A stretch of DNA of 64,000 nucleotides, from NCBI GenBank assembly GCA_039545355.1, contig BCJJ01000031.1, positions 62,001 through 126,000 on the forward strand. The letters are read 5' to 3'. The stretch is from Trichosporon coremiiforme. Its lineage: Eukaryota; Basidiomycota; Tremellomycetes; Trichosporonales; Trichosporonaceae. The notes beneath the pieces are model-generated. The model was not told the origin of the DNA. It saw only the letters and a list, made by a program, of their open reading frames with translations, and made no database searches. Positions 48,252-59,057 of the stretch are shown one piece after another (the stretch's first letter is position 1; each line of letters opens with the position of its first letter). The position numbers were made by a program, and so were the translations under genes.

Positions 48252-50321
48252 TCATCGCCCGCTCTTCTTGATGAGACGCGCCTTCTCAGCCTTGGGCATC
48301 TTGTTCTTGCGCTTCTCACGCATCTCCTCCTTGAGAGCCTTCTTGCGCTCGCGCTTGGCGTCTTTGTCCTCGTGTCGGAAGCCTCGCGGCTTCTTCTCAA
48401 GCTCCTCCTCCCCGACCTCCTCCTCACCCTCTTCCTCATTCTCCTCGTCCTCCCACCGGACACTCTTCTTCTTGGTGGGAGAGTCGGTGGGCGTCTCGCC
48501 CTCAACAGCTCCAATCTGAGCCTCTTCAGCTTCCGGTGCCGCCTCCGGCTCCTCAGTGACGTCCACTGTCTCCTGAGGCTTGGCCGCGTTCAGGTCGAGC
48601 TTGGCAATGTCGGCGTAGATGAGCTGGTCGCCTCCGCCCTGCTTCAGAATGTCGATGTCGCGCTCCGGGTCGAGGACCTCGCCGAGAGTCCTCGGGATGT
48701 AGCTGGAGAAGAAGACATTGTCATCAACCTGCTTCTCGGCCTTGGTCTTCTTCTTCTGTTTCGGCGGCTCAGAACCCTCGGCGGCGGCAGCACTACCCTC
48801 AGCATGGCCGACCTCCTTCTGCTCCGCAGAAGCTTCCGGCTCCTCCGGGTCCAGCTCGTCCTCCTCGTTCAGCCAGTCCTTCAGGATGTCGAGCAGCTTC
48901 GCCTCAGCCTCTTCGAGGTGCTTCTCGTCCTTCTCCTCAGCAGGGGTGATACCGGGAATCACCTCCTGCGTGATGAAGTTCCACGTCCGGCGGAGACCGA
49001 GGGTGCGCACAGCACCGTTCGCCTTCTTGTGGAAGAAGTCCTCGACGTTCTTGATGTCGAGACGCAAGAAGTCGAACGCACTCGGGTGCTCGTGTTCCAC
49101 ACTCTGCGACACGTCGATGATGTAGAGGTGGTTGTCGTGGTAGAGGATATTGTACTCGGACAAATCGGCGTGCACGAGGTGACAGGTCTGGTAAAGTCGA
49201 CGCATCGCGATCAGCAGCTCGCCGTATAGCCGCGAAAGTCTTGAGATGCTCGTGATCTCGGCGTCCTTGAGCCGCGGCGAAGCCCTGTACGTCAGTTTCC
49301 ACACCAGGAATCGGCAACTGGCTCAGACTCACTCGTCGCCATTCCCAAGGTACTCCATAACGAGAACATTCTCGCGCTGCTCGATAACGGTGGGGCAACG
49401 AACGCCACCGGCCCGCAGACGCTTCAGGTTACGCAGCTCCTTCTCAGCCCACAGCTTGACCATCTTACGGGGGTTCTTCGCCTTGGCGTAGCCTCCCTGG
49501 AGACGGAAGTCACCGACGATGTAGTTCTGCCTCGAGCGGAAGTTGAGGATCGACGTGCGGTAGATCTTGACAGCGATACGCTCCGGATACGGCCTCGGCG
49601 TGTTCGCGGGCAGGTCGAACTCAGACGCGAAGGCGAGGTAGACGTTCGCCTCCTTTCCGGTCGAGACGCATCCGTTGATCTGACCGAAGTAGCCCCTATT
49701 GACGAGCGAGGAGAGAACGAGTCGCGTACGCGCGTCGAGCACCTGCTCATGAGTCGCGCGGTCCGCCTTGTCCTTCTGGTTGGCACGCTCGGAAGCGCTC
49801 TTCGGGTTCGCGGCGACACCGGCGAGGATGGCGGGATCGACAACGGTCTTGCTCGCGTTCTGCGTGCTCTTGTTCGGCGTACCTGCCATGCGGCGCTTGG
49901 CAGCAGCGGCGTTACGCGCAGGTAGCGGAAGCTCAGCCTGCGTTGACGAGCTCGCGGCATACGACTGTCGCACACGGTTGTACTGCTTGGTGAAGTCACC
50001 GTCGGCAAGCTCCCAGTCCTCGTCCTCGACACCCCACTCCATGTGGTCCGACTCGTCGTCGGAGCCCACCAGACCGGACTTGTACTCGTCCTCGTCCCGG
50101 AAGCGGAAGTCGGAGCCAGCGTCGGACTCCTCGGTCACGCTGGAGCCGTCGTCGCTCAGCGCCTCCGCCGCCTCAACCTCGGCGACGGGGTCAGCCTCCT
50201 CAGGAGCGACCTCGTCGATGTATCCTTTGCCGTCGCGAGCGACATCGGACGCCACAGTTCCGGCAATCGGAGAAGTCGCATCTGTCGTTTCTGTCGGTTT
50301 CGTCTGTATCGGTTCGCTCAT
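48252..50321 (-). CDS. RIO1 atypical protein kinase/ATPase
   Basis: Two exons: 49333-50321, 48252-49284, with a 48 bp intron; 673 aa. An acidic N-terminus (~1-190) precedes the RIO domain. Seen: GCVSTGKEANVY (from 217), Lys252 in VKIYRTS, RPYPERIAVK, HADLSEYNILYH (catalytic Asp370, Asn375) and IIDVSQSVEHEHP (Asp387). The Rio1-specific STGKEANVY P-loop excludes Rio2. The tail is acidic then Lys/Arg-rich, ending KAEKARLIKKSGR. Family role: late 40S maturation (pre-40S release and 20S rRNA cleavage). An in-frame Met ten codons upstream is possible. Convergent with RXT2, 117 bp between stops. Confidence 0.95.
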
Positions 50322-50443
50322 GGTGTTTTTGCAATGCGAAGAACTTTCCAATGCCGTTCCGCGATTGTGTAAGCGGATCCGGAGTCGTCAGAGCGTAATC
50401 TTTGAACATTTTGATCGGGGCTCCATTGAAGGTGGCAACAAGT

Positions 50444-50449
50444 CACGTG
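50444..50449. promoter_or_regulatory. CACGTG (E-box/Cbf1-type) upstream of RIO1
   Basis: The core lies in AGTCACGTGAAGG. Its distance to the start codon is similar to the other three promoter copies. Confidence 0.4.
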
Positions 50450-50515
50450 AAGGATATCTTCATTTCACTCCATTCTTAATTACTTCTGAACTACTAATGA
50501 GGTTCCATTAACCTT

Positions 50516-50548
50516 CCTGACTTGCTCCTGACTTGCTCCTGACTTGCT
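50516..50548. repeat. Tandem 11-mer CCTGACTTGCT x3
   Basis: Three perfect copies, 110 bp downstream of the M17 peptidase gene's position on the minus strand reading and upstream of RIO1. Confidence 0.8.
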
Positions 50549-50658
50549 ATATACTTCAGACGGATGCCAACGATAAAGACAGTGCACTTCACAATGTTCC
50601 TTTCTTTCATTCTTCATCCGCAGACGGGTGGTCTATTGTGTGAGGACGCCTGAGGGGC

Positions 50659-52325
50659 TCACTCGTTGATGAGTTCGGCGATCTTGACCAGGGTTCGCAG
50701 CGAGAACGCCGTGCCCTCGGTAGGCTGATATCCGTACGCCGAGCCAGCGTTGAAGGCCGGGCCAGCAATGTCGAGGTGGGCCCACTTGTCTTTGGCGCCC
50801 TCGCCAATGAACTCCTTCAGGAAGATGCCGCCAATGAGCATGCCGCCGGGGCCGGAACCGACATTCTTGATATCGGCGGTGTACGAGTCAAGGTCGGCAC
50901 GGAGCTCCTCGGGGAACGGCATGGCCCAGAAGGGCTCGCCAGTGTGATCCTTGGCCGCATTGACGCGGTCGATGGCTCCCTGGTCGCCCATGAGACCGGC
51001 GGTACGCTCACCGAGCGCAGTGACCTGAGCTCCGGTGAGTGTGGCGACATCGATGAGGATATCCGGGTTTTCGGTGGAGGCAATTCCGAGTCCGTCAGCC
51101 ATGACGAGTCGGCCCTCAGCGTCTGTGTTCAGAACCTCAATCGACTTGTTGTTGTAAGCGGTAAAGACGTCGCCGTTGCGGTAGCCCTCGCCGTCGACCA
51201 AGTTCTCGGCGAGACACATCCAGGCCGTGACCCGAGTGTTCAACTTAAGCTCGGCGGCAGCAAGCGCAGCGTGCATGACGACGGCAGCTCCCGACATGTC
51301 GCCCTTCATTTCCCACATGCCCGCTGTCGGTTTGACACTGATCTGTACATGTCGTCAGCTCTGAGATACATGCACGAGAGTGGTTGGAAAGAAAGGTGAA
51401 GACTTACGCCACCGGAGTCGAACGTGATACCCTTGCCGACGAGCGAGACGTGCTTAGTGGCACCGTCAGGGTTGTATGAAACCTTGACCAGTCGTGGCCC
51501 ACGAGCCGAGGCGGATCCGACAGCGAGGATAGCACCCATGCCGTCCTGACGAAGACGATCCTCATCCCAGATCTCGACAGAGATGCCCGCCTCGTTGCCA
51601 GCGTCCTGGGCAATTTGGGCAAAGTTCTCGGGGTAGAGGTCGTTGGCGGGTGTGTTGACAAGGTCACGAGCCTGGTTCACATGCCTTGTGAGAATCGAAG
51701 CTCGGTCAACGACGCCACTGTCGTCTCCACTGACGACCACAATCTCCTGGACGGGCACGGTCTTCTTGGACTTATACTTGCTCCAGGTGTAGGATCCCAT
51801 GACGGCACCCTCGGCCACAGCGTTCAAAACGCCATCGCCGTCCGTCGGGAACAGGACAGCGACCTTCTCAGCTGCTCCAGTGGCAGCGCGGAGGCCAACG
51901 CCGGCAGCGCGACGGAGCTGCTCGGGTCCAACTTCCTTGCCGACCCCTGTGAAGAGGAGGGTCTGGGCGGGATCGCCATCGGCGCCGATGACGCGAACAG
52001 TCGAGCCAGCCGCGCCAGAGAAACCGAGACCCTTGAAGGCATCTTGGATCTGCTGGGCACGGTCGCCGCTGAGTGCATCGCCGAGGATGGTCGGTGTGCC
52101 CTCCGCGCTTGACTGAGCAGCAATGACGGCAATTTCGGCACCGGTGTATTTGTCGCTGCTCACAGAGACGTAAGGGTGGTGCCCGCTGCCGTCGTAGCCC
52201 CAGTTCTCGCGGGCGAAGAGTCCGGCATGCTCAAGGGAGCGCCCGTGCCGGAGGCTCGAGTCGCCTGCCGGAGCGAAGGCAGCAGAAGTGCCGAGGAAGG
52301 TGAGGAGGAGGAAGGCAACGCGCAT
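50659..52325 (-). CDS. M17 leucyl aminopeptidase with signal peptide
   Basis: Two exons: 51408-52325, 50659-51342, with a 65 bp intron; 533 aa. The catalytic domain is complete: GKGITFDSGG with Lys298 and Asp303, EMKGDMSGA with Asp321, NTDAEGRL with Asp380, Glu382 and Arg384. These correspond to the two-zinc site and bicarbonate-binding Arg of the M17 family. The N-terminus MRVAFLLLTFLGTSAAFA has the basic-hydrophobic-small pattern of a secretion signal, cut probably after AFA. M17 enzymes are normally cytosolic, so secretion or vacuolar delivery is a notable inference. A TATA box sits 57 bp before the ATG. A longer in-frame start (52421) would span the TATA region and is rejected. Confidence 0.92.
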
Positions 52326-52381
52326 TTGTCGAGTCTGCGGGAGTCTTGAAGGATGACTCTCATCACTCCTCGCGAGGTCGC

Positions 52382-52390
52382 TTATATATA
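52382..52390 (-). promoter_or_regulatory. TATA box of the M17 peptidase gene
   Basis: Reads TATATATAAG on the minus strand, ending 57 bp before the start codon, implying a short leader. Confidence 0.6.
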
Positions 52391-55002
52391 CCTCTGACTC
52401 TCGAGCAAGAAGACAGCCCATATCTCAGTTCAACAGGGCTCAACTAAGTGTCGACTGCGATTGACCGGTGACCTACCCCCATCGTCGCAATCTTAGCCTT
52501 ACTGCGAAGGCGTAAAGAGCTCGCCTGATGCCCCTCGGTGAGGCATTTGAGCTGAGTTTGCAAGCCAGTTGCCGATGCCAAGATGTACCAAGAGCAGCCG
52601 GCGACCGATGGCAGCTCGTGCGTGGCCGAGAGCACTGCACAGGATGGACGAGAAGATTTCTCAAGAAGTGCGTTCGCGCGAGCAGTGCCCACGGAATGGT
52701 GGAACAGTCGAAGATTGCACGATCGACAGAGCGGACCGGAAGTGTGCCAGTGTGGTAATATCTTGGCATTGGTGCACCATATGGGCGACGGATAGCCGCG
52801 TCCGGGTCTTCCCTGTGAGCCCTGGCTGCGCTTAAGCTTGACCTAATCTCGACTGGCTATCATCATGCATCGAGGCTGCCGGCACATGCAGACTGCTGAT
52901 GATGCGAAAGCCAATGCGGACGTGCGTTAACGTAGGATGTCCGAGGTTGAGATCGGTCAAAATGGCTGGTCGACGCAGAAGCTGTCGTACGCTGGCTGTG
53001 GGAGTGAGGTACGGCGATGCAAGTTCGGACGCAAGGTCCGAGTATTCGAGAACCCGAGCCCCCGGACAGCGTGCAACTGCATGTGATGAGGCCCAAAGCG
53101 CAGCCAAGCAGACGCCCATGGCGTGTCGGCGTGTTGGCCGGGCAGATGCCATGGTTGCGCCAAGCGTTCTCACGGCTTCGCTGAAGCCAGAATAAGGGTG
53201 TACACTTCTTCTTGCTCTTGTTCTCTGCACTCGGACCCGGGGATCCGGTCAGAGCGCATAACGTGCGAAGACTATCAGCCTTAACGCGGTAGCCGAAACC
53301 TTCTGCACAGCCATGGAAGTGGAAGAGGCCGTGAAGGAGAGCACGGGAAGATATCTGGCCCGGTCTATTGTCGATAAGATAGCACAACCTGATAACGGCC
53401 AATCTGAGTCCAACTGAATACACAACCGGTGTTTCAGCGGCTCGAGTACTGCGTCCAGGCCCCATTCGTCCGCCGCAGAGAGGAAAGTGCGCAGAACACC
53501 AGGTCCCTTGGATTGCATGATCCGAGAGTTGGGGACAGGTCCAAGCATGCAAAGCATGAGGGCCATGGGGATGCGATGAATCAATTGATTTGCACTGCAC
53601 AAGTCTCAACGGCGGCCTCACATGACCACTGCAGTCACACTTCAGGCTCTCTCTCACAGTGGGGTTTCGCCAAGACGTTGTCCCATCCGCACCATCACAC
53701 CGTGACAGGCTGCATCCGGCGTTCCTCGCACCCCTCAGCTCTTCTCCTTTCGCCAGCTCATGCGTGTCGGTGCAAAAGCGCTGCCATTTCCTCCCCACTG
53801 CCGCCCGCCCCGGCCCAGCGAACCGAGGGTGGGCTAGTCGGATTATTCAGACACTCGTACTCTCATTGCATCCTCAGGGATCTTGTTCCTGCCTAGCCAG
53901 CTCTGTTTGAAGATGCCCTGTAGCTCCATGAAGCTCCACTTGGCTCCGCCACGGCCGACCCGAGAATCCAGCAGGATGGCCAGTATTGGATACACCGTTT
54001 TTGAGTGCCCACGCCGGCGATCTTGGCTTCCTCAAGCGTGCAGGGCTACAACCCGGCGTGATCTTCACATCCCGCCTGGTCGCGACAGGCGTAGTTGGGA
54101 GACACTGGCCCTCTACTTCGGCAGGTTCCGTCCTCATATCCCGATGCCTGTGACCTTGAACGGACTAGTGGGCGGGGCGGCTAAAGAAGGGCTAGTAAGC
54201 ACTGAGATGCCACTTTCACACTCCCATCGTTTGACCAGGGCGCCAGGTCCGACCGCCGTTCCTCGTCACGCAAACGCGCCGAACTCTGAACTCAATGCCA
54301 ACCACGTACTCAGATTGCCACACAGTCGGTACCTGCACAGAGCGATGGCTAGCCTTCTGACCCACCTCCTGCACTTCTGCAGTAAGCTCTCGAAGAGTCC
54401 CAATCGGCTTACCATACTCTCTTCCAATCCTGTCGCGCTACTGCCCTGATCCATCAGCTGGAGAAGCACTTGGGAAGCTCACTGCCTGCACCGTCTGCGG
54501 CCACATGGATGCGGCGCATCTCAGCCCATGGACGGCGTCTGTACTGTGAGCTAACAGTGACGAGCCAGCTCACGCAACCGTAGAATAAGCAATTTTCAAG
54601 TCAGTGACAGACGAAGATCTCGAATTAAGCCTGTCGAGTGAGCTAGTCGGCGGACACCGTACAGCTCACGGTAAGTAAGGCCGCTCGTGGAGCCAAAGCT
54701 TGTTACTTCTGTCAATCAGCTTTCTTTCGGCTCGGAGGTAGCCTGCGCGTCGTCACTTCCAGTTGTGTGGGTTCTCGACAACATCAGACTTGTGAGCTCT
54801 AGGTCGGCTATGCGTCAACATAGCTGGCCCACCGATGGAATGCCCGGTCACTGCGCGGGAACCGAGCAACCTCTTTAAAGCATGTGGTCCGCTTATGTGG
54901 GATCGGCCGGGTCAGCTAGTTAGGCAGTTTGGGTGAGTTGACAATGCTACCAAGTGGTCTGCTAAACAGGAACGTGAAAGCTCACTGTGGCCAGACATCA
55001 AC

Positions 55003-55023
55003 GAGAGAGAGAGAAAGAGAGAG
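55003..55023. repeat. (GA)n microsatellite, imperfect
   Basis: Twenty-one bases of GA with one extra A, in the spacer. Confidence 0.8.
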
Positions 55024-55741
55024 CTTAAGGAATATGAGGTGCAGTTGGACAAGGGAGGATGGGATGATGAGAGGTTGAGAAAGCGAAAGCCTCAATGCGC
55101 TGACCTTCAGAACGGTCGAGTCAGATGTGTCTGGATGATGGATTGCGCCCTGCTGCACACAAGTACCAAATGTCTTCGCTCGCAAAGGCCACACCTAGCA
55201 CTCTGGCTTACTTGCACTCCTACCCCTATTGCGCGCGATCGTTCTCGACCGCTCGCTGTCCCAATGCACCGACTTTCGCATCCTCCTTGAGATGTGACCT
55301 TACGCACAACCGTCGTGTGTATGTTGATACGAAGACCTGTTGAGGCGAACATTAACGGATTGATAGGAGCATAGACGTTGGTCGTTCCTCGACAACCAAT
55401 ACTACACCGTCGGCCGCGCATTCGCTTCGATCGTAGATCGTGGATCAGTGTCGGATTGTTAGTCACGTCAGTTTGGCGCGATCGGGCGTGATGGCGTTGC
55501 GCCCCTCCAGGCCACCTCAGCACCGGCCACCTCAGCACCCCTTTCTTCCGCCCGTACACTTAATCGTCCATCCTCTTCCTCACCATCAACGACATGTCCT
55601 TCCCCCCTTTCAGTTGAGTGCCTAATCTTTCTATTCCGAATCGATCCTAGTGTGTTGCGCGGTTGAGTAGAAAGGGTGTGTGCCTTCATATCATCCCCGG
55701 CGAGCTGGAAGACCCTGCGAGCTCACCACAGACATTGCCTT

Positions 55742-55756
55742 CCCCCCCCCCCCCCC
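55742..55756. repeat. Poly-C tract (15)
   Basis: Uninterrupted run of 15 C, flanked by TTGCCTT and CATAAAC-type sequence. Length is likely to vary between strains or sequencing runs. Confidence 0.85.
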
Positions 55757-55832
55757 ATAAACTAACCGCCGGGACATGCGTCAGCCCGTAGCACTCGCTG
55801 TTCGACCTAGCCGCTGCTCGGCTGCTGCAGAT

Positions 55833-55855
55833 AGAGAGAGAGAGAGAGAGAGAGA
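55833..55855. repeat. (AG)n microsatellite
   Basis: Twenty-three perfect bases of AG, followed by AAAGAG. Confidence 0.9.
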
Positions 55856-56556
55856 AAAGAGTTGCCGAGGTGCGTCGACAACGGCAAGTGCAATATGAAC
55901 GCCACGATTGGCCACCTTACCCGCGACATCAGTTGGCTTCGGGGAAGGTAAACATGACCGGTGACGTCATAGCTGGAACCACCTTTCTACAACAGCTGAC
56001 ATCCGGTTCTCGCCTCCTTGCACAAACAACTATGACGGACTAGTGTTGCCCCGCTTCCATTCCAGAGACGCCCTGGCGCATCTGCATGCCATGCTCGATG
56101 CAAGCAGCTTCGAGTAGAAGATTCACAACCAGGAGGGCCGAACGACACGCCTTTGGTGGCCTGCTCTGCCTGACGTCTCAGCTTCCCCAGCATTCTGGCA
56201 AGCGTGCACGCAGCGTGGATCCCACTCTATCGGTGACCGCGCATATGCCGCTCCCCGCCCTGGCAGCCAGTCAGCTTCGTTCTGTTCACGATCGCAGGAT
56301 GGAGGCGGGCCTAGATCACGGATGTCGAAGGGGTTAGGCCTGCAATGAGATGGCTCCGATTGGTCAATTCGGCTCTCGGTATGTTCCGTCTGTGGCCCGT
56401 CTCCCAGCGGCCAGGTGACCGTTCATTGAGCATGACAACGACGTCATAGACCTCTGCTTGCCTGCCTGCTAGGCCCAGCCTGGCAAGCAAACTGGGGAGT
56501 ACTGGGAGGCAATGAGGCATGCAAGTCGCGGTACCATGACGGCACGGGGGAAGGGG

Positions 56557-56563
56557 TATATAT
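56557..56563 (+). promoter_or_regulatory. TATA box of the TspO gene
   Basis: TATATAT, 57 bp upstream of the TspO ATG. An inverted CCAAT (CGATTGGTC) lies about 200 bp further upstream at 56357-56365. Confidence 0.6.
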
Positions 56564-56619
56564 GCAGACTGGCACGGCTGGCTCGGCGGCAACCCCATCC
56601 ACCACAACAACTAGCAGCA

Positions 56620-57238
56620 ATGTCCACTATTCCCGACTGGTGCTTCTCCGTTTGCCGGAACCCGGCCACTGCCAGTGAGTCACAGCTCGGTGTGTGAGGC
56701 GACGCCACGTATCGTCGTCTCTCCGCCTTGCAGCCCGCTCAAGGCCGCCGCTAACGATGCAGTGGGCCTCCCGCTCGCCCTCGGCTTCCTCAGCGGCTAC
56801 GGCTCTGCCGAGATGCGCAGCAAGCGCACCGGCCAGACTCTCAAGTCGCAGACGTCGTGCCCGACGCACCCTGCGATGACCTGGATCTGGAACGCCATGT
56901 ACCCTCTCGCGGGCTACGCGGCCTACCTGACAGTGAAGGACTTTGACGCCGCCATCACCCCTCTCGAGACCGACAACGCCCTCGCGGCCTTCAAGCTCTA
57001 CTGGGTCCAGCTCGGCCTCAACCTCCTCTGGCCGCCGGTGTTCGTCGGCCAAGGCCAGAGCATGGTCGGCCTCGGCATCATGACCTGCCTCTTCGGCACG
57101 GTCGCGGCCATGACGGCAAAGATGAACAACCTCTTCACCCCCGTCAACACCACCTGGTTCCTGGCGCCTTACCTCGGCTTCCTCGGTTACAACCTGTACG
57201 AGAACTTTGTCGCCGTCAAGAACTCGCAGCACGCCTAA
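56620..57238 (+). CDS. TspO/MBR (translocator protein) family
   Basis: Two exons (56620-56674, 56763-57238) around an 88 bp intron; 176 aa, the usual length for the family. The acceptor GCTAACGATGCAG was chosen because it joins RNPATA to MGLPLALGFLSGYG in frame, as in TspO N-termini; the earlier CCTTGCAG acceptor breaks the frame. Five hydrophobic helices are visible, with the signatures WIWNAMYPLAGYAAYL and YWVQLGLNLLWPPVF. Family members are outer-mitochondrial-membrane or bacterial outer-membrane proteins that bind porphyrins, haem precursors and sterols and respond to oxidative stress. No functional detail can be derived beyond the family. The gene has its own TATA promoter and no close partner. 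Confidence 0.88.
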
Positions 57239-59057
57239 GCACTTAAGCAGCAGAGGCTGAAGCAGGCGACGAGTGATGGAGCAGAAGGACACATCAACAA
57301 TCAGCAATCAGCCGTGTTGGGCGCCCGTGGCCCAGTCGGCCTAAAGACCGTATCTAGCAAGCCAGTAGTGCACTGAAACATATGCAACGCCGTCAATAGC
57401 ACCTCACATGGCCTCGCACTCATCTACTCAGCCGCCTGTCCCGCATGAAATCAAATGAGTAATGTGGCCCTCATGAAGGACTCAGGTTCACTGATATTGG
57501 CCCCGCGCACATCCGCCCACCCCCGCTCTCAGCCATCTCGATATCCCCGCAGGCCGTGGTTGTTCCTGTCGAGTCTTGTCCAACGATGTAGTTTGTTTAC
57601 TGACATTGGGGGATCGGCTCGGTTTGTCCGCACTGAACGGGGTGACAAACAGCGGAAAGCCCGGCAGCGCCCGGAAACCCTTGCAGCGCCTCCAGCAGTG
57701 AGGCTCGAGGAGAGGCTGGCAAGGAGACGAGCGGCGCCGTCGGCGCCTTGCACGCCTCGTAGCGCCTCATGATCTGCCTAGCTCGAGGATCGGGCGTGCT
57801 GGGCGTGCTGAGTCCTGAGCGTCACTCGTCAGGCGCTGCGAGGGTTGGGCCGGTTGGGGGTCCGGGATTGCTGCAAGAGCTGAGTTTGGTATCTGATGCG
57901 TTAGGCGTCACCGGCACAAGCTGGTCCATTGAGCAGTGCGCTGCATGCACCATGCACGACAGGGGAGCGTGCTTCGTTTCGGGCATGCATCTCGTGCCCT
58001 TGATTCCCTTGTCCAGCCAGCCAAAGTGCACCACCGCCCCTGACGCCGGCCTGCCGCGCCTGACGCTTTCCTCTTGACACCTTCCCTGCACGAACGCCCC
58101 CGTGTTCTTTGTCCTGGCACACTCGATCTCCATTCTCCTGGCTGCCGCACGGCAGATCTCGATGAGAAAACAAAGAACCACAGATACCCACAAAACCATA
58201 CGCCCCTTGTTTACTACTCCTTCGCTCGCAATGTTTGTCTCGAGACGACAGAGTTGGTTCGGCCGCATTGGTCGGCGGACATGACGACGGGAGCGGCTGG
58301 TCGAAGTCGCACTACCACTCTGCTGGAACCCTTTGGTCTGGTGGTGGGGTCTTGGTCGTTGGGTCATGTCGGGTGCACACGAGCACAGACCAGCCAGCCT
58401 GGGCTGGCTCGTATTTAGCTGTATTCGGCGGGCAGCATTTCAGACCAAGTGCCAAAGTGCGTGATGCATGTCACTGGGCTCAGTGGTGCTCACTGGTACG
58501 CATTAGCACGTCTTGGTGTAACACTCTATGCTGACGGGGGTGCTTGCCGTGCATGCGCGATCGGTTGCGCATCGGGAGATACGGCAGAGTCTACGCGGTT
58601 CCGACGGCGACCCTGCCTAACGCCCCCTTGTGCCTCGGCGTACGCATAAGGAGTGTGCCATGCAACGCGACCCCTCATAGTTCCTGTCCTGGCCGGGTCA
58701 GCATCGCCTCGTACCCCTCGATCCTCCCGGTCTCCTGTCTGTCCCATCCTCAACACTCGCTTTCGTGTTGGTTTCGTCAACAACAACAGTCCCACCTCAC
58801 TCCCCATCCATCTTGTCCCACCCTCCCCCTCCGCTGAGCGGCAACGAACTGGCGCGGGCGCCCAACTCGACCTCAGTCACACACCGGCCGCAGTACACGA
58901 CGTCCTCTCGCCCCCTCAAAGCGAACAAGTCACGCCTGTTGTTATTGTAGCATACATCAAGCTCATCGACTAGCTCTATCTCCTCGAATCGACGCCACTC
59001 GCGAATCGAGCTCGCACGACAGCTCGCACGAGCAACGACGAAGAAGGAGCACGAGCC
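57239..59057. other. 1.8 kb intergenic region
   Basis: Between TspO and the next gene, same strand. Only short, overlapping frames without motifs (e.g. 57822-58367 on the minus strand). The last ~300 bases are C- and T-rich and probably the promoter/leader of the next gene. Confidence 0.5.

Larger units (their letters stand above)
50322..50658. promoter_or_regulatory. RIO1 promoter and M17 peptidase 3' flank
   Basis: Contains CACGTG at 50444-50449, 123 bp upstream of the RIO1 start, and a perfect 11-base tandem repeat at 50516-50548. No ORF of note. Confidence 0.45.
52326..56619. other. 4.3 kb gene-free divergent spacer
   Basis: Lies between the M17 peptidase (-) and TspO (+). Contains TATA boxes at both edges, a GA run near 55003, a C15 tract at 55742 and a 23-base AG microsatellite at 55833. 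The longest ORF (52863-53798 on the minus strand, 311 codons) has Cys/His/Ser-rich, non-coding-like composition and no motif. No RNA gene recognised. Confidence 0.5.

Noticed and set aside
52863..53798. 311-codon ORF on the minus strand in the 4.3 kb spacer
   Set aside because: Cys, His, Ser and Arg rich with no motif, overlapped by ORFs in other frames, and no splice or codon-bias signature; length is explainable by chance in GC-rich DNA.
56675..56754. Earlier splice acceptor (CCTTGCAG) for the TspO gene
   Set aside because: It shifts the reading frame; the GCTAACGATGCAG acceptor keeps frame and restores the family N-terminus.
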